The position numbers and the translations under genes are program-made. A DNA stretch of 55,749 nt from Bondarzewia mesenterica (lineage: Eukaryota > Basidiomycota > Agaricomycetes > Russulales > Bondarzewiaceae): contig SGPL01000188.1 in assembly GCA_004802705.1 (NCBI GenBank), forward strand, positions 1-55,749. Direction: 5' to 3'. Below the pieces are notes generated by a model that searched no databases, was not told the DNA's origin, and saw nothing but the letters and a program-made list of their open reading frames with translations. This document shows, in pieces, positions 49,101 to 55,749 of this stretch (positions within the stretch are counted from its first letter, which is position 1; every line of letters starts with the position of its first letter).

Positions 49101-52100
49101 AATAAAATCTGTTAAGTTTTAATGTACTCATCTTATAATTTTACTGATATTTTATCATTTAAAAAACTTGAAAAGATGAGCCTGTCCTTAAAATATATTC
49201 AAAGTATAACTCATTAATAGGACAAATAGCACATTAGTATGTGTGCCTACAGCAACAGCTATAATTCACTAAGTTTATCTCATGTATCAGTGTATACTGA
49301 TATATTCTTTTTATCATAATTTTATTTAATTACTAGTTTACAGGACTATAGATTACATATCAGAGTATCACTAATTGATATTTTTAGAGTGAAGGAGGGG
49401 TATATTAAAGTACAAAGACTATAACATAGTGAAACAGATAAGAATAAGAATGAGTGAGTGAGAGCAAATGATAATAAAAGAAATCTAATAGTAACATAAT
49501 TAAGTAGAATATATATAAGGCTAAATTTAAAATGCTTTTATCTGCTTATATATAAGCAAATCTTCTTTAAAATAAATAGATAAAAATCTATTATCTTTTA
49601 AAATTATTTTATAAAAATAAATAATATAGAAGCAATTAGAGAATATTAAATAAACTTATATATCATCTATTCTCATTAGAGTAGATTTTTACTGGGTTTT
49701 AAGCTTTGAAAAAGAGCTCTCAACTCATATTTTATACTAGATAAAACCTACAATAAATATAATTTTTATCTATAATAGTCAAGAGACTAACTTTCTTTTA
49801 AACTATCTCATTATGAGCATTTTTGATACTGAATACATTTTTACAGCCTTATTTTTATGATATAATATTTTACGTGCTCTTGTATTGAGATGTCATTTAT
49901 TTTTTAATATTTATTTGAAATAAAAATAAAAATAAACTTCCTCAATAGATCAGAGCTAGTTGTAAAAAAAGGACTCATAAAGTAATTAATCATTTTAAAG
50001 TTAAGGGCCTGATACTTCACTGCTTCACATCAACATGACTTGTAGTATACTTTTATATGTGATGCCCTTCTTGCTCAATGGCATTATGAGTTGCTAACTA
50101 ATAATGCTCACTCAATGCACAAGTTCAAGTTTACTGCTTCTTGCTAACAATAATTATAAATGTTTACATATTTGCTTCAAAGTTTTCTTGCTAGCAACTA
50201 GTTTATAATTATAAAATTTTCAAGCTAGTCTCATTCTTATCGTAATAGGTCTAAGATTGCTAGAACTGAGGCCTATCTTATCACCAGAGAGATAATTGTG
50301 CATTTATAAAGGAGCTATAAGCAACAAAGATAAAAATAATTNAATTGTCAATTTTAAATATATGATCAATAGGCTTCATTAGTGTCAATGACTATAAGTG
50401 TGATAATTAGCCAATGCTATACCTTATTATCCTCAATGTCTTATTCCTTAAACTCAAATTAGGACTGTAGGAAGTGCCATTTCTCAAGCCTCAATCATGA
50501 TCATGATGAATGACTAACAATCACTGCATACAATAAATTTATTATGATTGCCTTATATTTTATAGAGTGAATAAAAATATTCTATTTTTGGTAATTTGTT
50601 CTCTCATAATAACTTAAAAATACTTCATAGAATATTGTATCATAAAAATAAGGCTGTAGAAAGTCATTCATTATACAGTATATTTATTCTCTTCATTTTC
50701 ATAATTTAAGATTAAAATTAGTGCCTTCAGTGTAAATACAAGATCTTTTTAAATATATATATATATATGCTTTATTAAAAACTCAGAGACTATACAGTGC
50801 TACTCTGAGTACTTTTTGATATATTTTTTTTGCTTTGTTAAAAAGTATAAAATAATTAAATAATATACACTGCACATTCTTTCAAAAACTTCTAAGCAAA
50901 AAATGTAGATATTAAATACTATTACTCTTTTTTATGCAATTTATTTTACCTATTTATTTTATATTCATTATTAAAAAAATTAATTCATATACTTAAGGTT
51001 AACTTTAAAAGTATTTAAATTTAGCAATTTAATGTATAAATGCATTGCTAAATATCAGTCAAATCTTGAGTAGAGTTAAATGTATAAATAATCTAAAAAT
51101 AAAGATACAATTATATTTTTCTCTCTCTTTGAATTAATTTAATTATTTTCTTATTAAGTACTACATCTATAATTCAAGGGCTTTTAGCTATGCTAGCAGC
51201 TATAATTAAATCAAATGAGGTATCTTATATTTATTTGTAGTTATATTAGTTCAAACTTTATTAGGTCTTAGGCTGTAAACACCTATAGCTCAACTACCAA
51301 GTTAAACCTTATAAGTAAGGTAATATATAGTGCCTTGCATATGAATTTATAGTCACTATTTTAAAAAATTTATTTATTGTAGCTAAATAGCATAACTTTT
51401 TTCACTATATCATACCTATTAAGCTGCCTCTCAATATTTCATCTATCATGTTATTATTTAATCTTTATCTGCACACTTCACATAAACTCCTTATTTCATG
51501 CTGAAGCATCATCAAATAGTCATTCAAGATGTACTAGTCCTTTTTTCTAAAGCCTAAATTGTAATTCTGAGATACTGTTGCTAATGATAAGCTATATAGT
51601 AGATAGTCAGTCATCAAAACAATATTACTTTATCTCTTAGGCTTATGCTATCTTTTTAGACTTCTACAAAATATCTAAACAAATGATATACTGATGCATC
51701 TGAACTTAGTGCAAAATTTATAAAAATAATGTACAGACTCACATATATTTCCTTCAGCTTGTAATTTATCCAGTTCCTATCATCTAAACAATAGTTCATG
51801 CTTAGAATGCCACCTTTTACTATTAAAATTACATCTTCATCAGCTCATAGTGACAGTGCATCTAATATGTTAAATATCTCAAAAAGTGCTATTAACTCAA
51901 GCCTTTAGTCATCTAGCAATAAGGAGAATATTTTGCCACTATTTATACCCTTTACAAATTATCTTAGAAGCCCTGCTTGAGTTGGTATATAACTGTCATT
52001 TTATTCATATTGCATTTGATTAATTCTCTCTAATATAAAGATGAAGGTGTCAATCTACCTCACTTTTATATCACTCATGCCCAAATTATAAATATCATTC

Positions 52101-53934
52101 AAGTAGCTATAAATGCAAGTATACATGTACTTTCACTTGCTCTTGTAGTACCAAATCATACATCCCTACCTTTAGCTGAACTAGCTATTATTGCAGTGGT
52201 AGCACCAACTGTTAAAGATCAAGTCTATACATTATATCACCTCATGTTACTTCAGAATACTAACTGTCATCACATACTAGCAAGTGCTATGAAGAATAGT
52301 GTAGCTCTAATTATAATAGCTCTGGCTTACAGCTAAGCTTATAAGTTTAAGATCTCTATATAGCAATAAAATGTTTAGTTAATATCTTTAGATAGCACTC
52401 AATATTGTAGGTCATTTGATCTATGTCACATGTGTTTTTTCACTTGTAGATAAGACTGCAATTAGATGAGGAGCAAAGGCCATGATTAAAAAGTATAAAA
52501 ATATTAAGTTTAAGTATATCATGCTCAATAACACCACTCAGACAGAATTTATTAAAGCTTTCTTTAGTATTCATGATCACACAAATTAGTTTAGTCTTAA
52601 TATTCATTCAGTCTCAGCTTCAAGATTCGGTGAACTAAATCATAGTAAGTACAGTCACATATCCTTCTGTATCTATTAGCCTTGTTATTTTGATCACATA
52701 GTAGTAGCAAGGCTGATGCTTCAAATATTGAGAATAATCACAAGTTCACTATCACACTTAGTGCTCTTCTTTTGAAGAACAAAAAAAACTTGCACTGTAT
52801 CTATAAATTTTAATGCTGATGTTATGAAGAGCTTTTATATTTAAAAGCTAATTAATTCTTGAGTTTATATGATTTACATAACACTTTTATTGATAAGACT
52901 TTTATTTTAGGTGTAGATGTAAATTGACCTTAATTGTGACCTAGTAGAGAACAAGCTCTTTTATTACACTAAGATATGTTTTTTTAGCTCAGGGTGCATT
53001 CATTTTATTTTAATCATGTTTAATCACTCTAAGTTTCTAATATTGACTCCTTTAGTGAAGCAGCTTAACTTCATGGTGCTATAATTTTTCAACTTAAGAG
53101 CAAATAGCCATATTAACAGCATTTGAGTGTATATAGTGAGCCTAAATACTGCCTCAATAACTATAAGCTAAAGTTTTAGGCCACTGCAATTATATATTAT
53201 TATTATTATTCTTAGTAACCACTATTACTAGATTTTATAGACTGCAAATAATGCTATAAAGCATGAGCCCTCTAATACTAGTGAGTTTAATAGCATATAT
53301 GATAGCCACTTATCACTCATAAGATCTCATAGATGCTCTAAACTGTATTTATCAACTTCTGCTTCATCAAATACCTTTTAGTGACATAACACAGCTATTA
53401 ATAGTGACTATCTTTAACAACCTCTTTTGTAAATATGCTCATTCTTTATTACTATTACCACTCACTCTTTGCATATTGATTTGAGTGTGCATCTTATCTA
53501 TATCATCCTCACCTCTGCTTAGTATTAGAGCAGAAATTTATGCTTATCTCAGTGACTTTATTGAAGCTAAAGAGATCAATCTTACTAATTATAAAGCTGT
53601 ACTTTTAGTACTGAAGTTTACACTAAATGTTATTTTTGATGTTACTTGTGCTTACCTTTGTGAAACCACTGATGCAGTAGAGAATTAGATTATAAAGCTA
53701 TAGGCATACTGCAAGGGCTGGTGTGCTCATTTAAAAGAGAAATGAGCTTGTCATATAAAAAAAGTAGGCAAATCAAGTGATCTTGTTTTTATAGTACCTT
53801 TTTTACTAAAGCTCACCAATAAGCTTGAGTTACTAATTTTAATCTCTTTATTTTACAAGTTTTTATAATTACTACTCTACTTTGTGTCTAGATTTCAATA
53901 CCTTGGGTTTATGAGCTATAAAATGTGTTCAGTT
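46131..53934. other. 7.8 kb of very A+T-rich, CpG-poor DNA, no recognised genes
   Basis: Composition changes abruptly after the LINE poly(A). The longest open frames (48224-48427 on -, 53485-53688 on +) have no family signature. CpG is almost absent by eye, while TpA, CpA and TpG are common. There is an (AT)n run near 50755-50768. Likely several repeats mutated beyond recognition. No mitochondrial gene was seen. Confidence 0.6.
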
Positions 53935-54700
53935 GAAAGAATAACCACAATTTATGATCTACCCTTTTGTACTCTTATGAGATACCGAAGCCATTGCTTG
54001 CTCAATTAACTATAGTCTATCCTCTAGCCAAACAGTTTATGCCTCATGCCTATAGAGCTAAGCCTTGATTATATAAAAAGCCTACTCGATCAGATTAAAA
54101 TTGAGTGAATATGAGGGTAAGTAAATGAGTTTAGCCTTTAAAGATCACAGGCATCAGATATAAAATAAAATTTATGAGATATTGAACAACACTCACTGCA
54201 TTCTTTCTCAACAATCTGATGCACCTCTTCATCATGATGGATAATGCAGTTATCTAATACAATAATGCTATGTGATCTAGAATAAGGAGTCAAGTGTGAA
54301 GCTTGCAAATATTTAGAGGTTTAGTAATCATGTGCCATCTTGTACAAAATATAAGATTCTTACAAGCTCTTCTTTTAGAAACCTGATAAACCTCTCCTTA
54401 TTAATAAAGCCTTTGAAGATATTGAGTGCAGTGATTCTTTTAAAGGTTAATGTAGGAAGAATAGAGTATTATTGACCATAAATAAATGTGGTTCGATAAA
54501 CACATGCTTGACTGAGAGCAGCCCACCTATTTGAGCATTAATTTATGTTATTATTAATACTTAACTCATTCAGCCAGACATAGAAATCAGCAGGGATATC
54601 ACTGTACTCTGCCTACCAGGTCACATAGAGCAGCACATTCCACTCTATAGCAGTTTTTGAGACTTGCTTGTAGCTCAAAGCCATTTGTAAGGGCACCATC
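53935..54700 (-). pseudogene. Tc1/mariner (IS630-type) DDE transposase relic
   Basis: On the - strand from 54700 leftwards: an ADFYVWLNE box (first catalytic Asp changed to Asn, codon 54568-54570), RWAALSQAC, YSILPTLTFKRITALNIFKG, NKERFIRFLKEELV, then IIVLDNCIIHHDEEV (second Asp, codon 54252-54254). Next come LIYLPSYSLNFNLIE (Glu codon 54085-54087), FYIIKA and a conserved NCGY end. Order and spacing are those of basidiomycete Tc1/mariner transposases. About ten stops and several frame changes are present. No terminal inverted repeats were identified. Confidence 0.8.
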
Positions 54701-54748
54701 AATGGCACAATGTAACCTCATGAGATCGCACAACAAATGAGTCATGAT

Positions 54749-55749
54749 GTCATGCATGAAAATTGTTCTGAATGTAATTCACCATTCAGTATCAAACCAC
54801 ATAATATCTTTGAATGCAGGATAATGTGAGACTCTGAGAAACTGAAGATTCAATAACAAGTTCATAATCAATTTCTGGGCATGAGCATGAAATGCTTCAG
54901 AATAAAAGATGACTAGATCCATAAAATGGACCCATCACGTTAACAGCTGAGACCAGAAAGAATGGAGAGACTCAAAAGAAGTCTGACAAAAGACTACATG
55001 GCAATACAAGATGCACCTACAGAGTTGACCATTGTATGTCTCATTACTCCATCAGCTTCTCCTACTTCCCTTCTACTGTATTCTCATATCTGGACCTTGG
55101 ATTCTCATGTCACTACTACCTACTGGTCATCTGCCCCTGTATGCCATCTCATCCTCAGTGCTTATTATGGGCATCAAACTTAGCACTATTACCTTAGAAC
55201 TACCATCTCGTTGGTCAGTCGACTCTGCTTATGCTGGTCAATCAGCATCCATGCACATATCTACTGTGCTCCCCTCAGTCGTAGTGATGAACTTCCATGT
55301 TCCTATCTAGTTTCTATCTGATCCACCTCATATTGTTTGACTATTTTTCACTCTCACAGTTTCTCTCACCCTCTCATCTTTTATTGTGTTTCCAATTAGT
55401 GAGCTCCTCTACTGCGATGAACTGCATGGGATTTTTCTAGTGCAATGCAACTCTAGACTAGAACTTTTGTGGATGAATGCTTCACACCCACCACCCAACA
55501 ACTAGTTTGTCCAGTTCATTTAGCAACATCTCTCGAGTCTCTACTTCAGCATTCAAGCTCAACTTAGTTTTAATTTGCATCACCATGAGATCATGCAGCA
55601 GATGAAGAAAGAGATGTTGCAGATGGCTTTGAGAGAAAGGAATGGTGACGGAGTGGTATGAGAAGAGATGAAAAGGTATATCTCATCAAAACTAAGACTC
55701 CCAACGCTCTCTAATGATCTCATCAATCATTCAGATGAGCTGATCACTG
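54749..55749 (+). repeat. 1-kb dispersed repeat, copy B (runs to window end)
   Basis: Direct-orientation partner of 40775-41776, with no Ns. It starts 50 bp beyond the Tc1/mariner relic. In this copy a + strand frame about 55570-55745 reads AQLSFN...EMLQMALRERNGDGVV and DDLINHSDELI-like sequence with few stops. The repeat may continue outside the window. Confidence 0.8.

Noticed and set aside
46131..53934. Mitochondrial DNA insertion
   Set aside because: A+T content fits, but no mitochondrial protein, rRNA or tRNA sequence was recognised, and transposon relics lie on both sides.
1..55749. tRNA or rRNA genes
   Set aside because: No A/B-box pair with a foldable cloverleaf and no rRNA core sequence was found by eye; a covariance-model scan was not possible.

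Overview
The window looks like nuclear DNA of a filamentous basidiomycete, most likely an agaricomycete. The genes are dense in short introns (about 50-60 bp) and micro-exons. The protein families and the transposon families (Ty3, Ty1, tyrosine-recombinase, LINE, Tc1/mariner) have the sequence style usual in Agaricomycetes. Two chromatin-like domains are visible. Positions 1-11.2 kb are gene-rich with normal CpG content. From 11.2 kb to the end the sequence is a transposon graveyard that gets steadily poorer in G+C and CpG.

Gene-rich part (all + strand): (1) a cullin-3 homologue (9-2833, 5' end outside the window), the E3 ligase scaffold; (2) a secreted GH127/DUF1680 glycoside hydrolase (4139-7238, 18 predicted exons, one apparent +1 frameshift); (3) an acetyl-CoA transporter of the SLC33A1/AT-1 family (7681-10180, 15 exons, 576 aa, apparently intact); (4) the N-terminal exon of a GYF-domain/PERQ-like protein (from 10870). 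Its coding sequence stops about 0.3 kb before a Ty3 insertion, so this gene is broken. The genes are separated by 0.4-1.3 kb and show no obvious pathway link.

Transposon part: a Ty3/gypsy element on the - strand (LTRs 11578-12433 and 20764-21831; gag, protease, RT-RNase H and integrase all decayed). It also carries an extra, intron-containing, cysteine-rich gene in antisense between pol and the 3' LTR. Next is a Ty1/copia element on the + strand (24115-29768) with a perfect 5-bp target duplication and catalytic Asp-to-Asn changes in its RT. It is followed by a tyrosine-recombinase (DIRS/Ngaro-type) retrotransposon relic (about 33.0-36.9 kb) whose RT contains a spliceosomal intron. After an N-speckled zone comes a LINE 3' part ending in a poly(A) tail at 46130, then 7.8 kb of very A+T-rich, unidentifiable DNA. 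A Tc1/mariner transposase relic (- strand, about 53.94-54.70 kb) lies near the end. A 1-kb repeat present at 40775-41776 and again at 54749-55749 joins the two ends of this zone.

Substitutions that damage the transposons are mostly C:G to T:A (Cys to Tyr, Asp to Asn, His to Tyr, Arg or Trp to stop). With the loss of CpG, this points to a cytosine-methylation or RIP-like process acting on repeats. Exon boundaries were placed by reading splice sites together with protein-family expectations. They are predictions.
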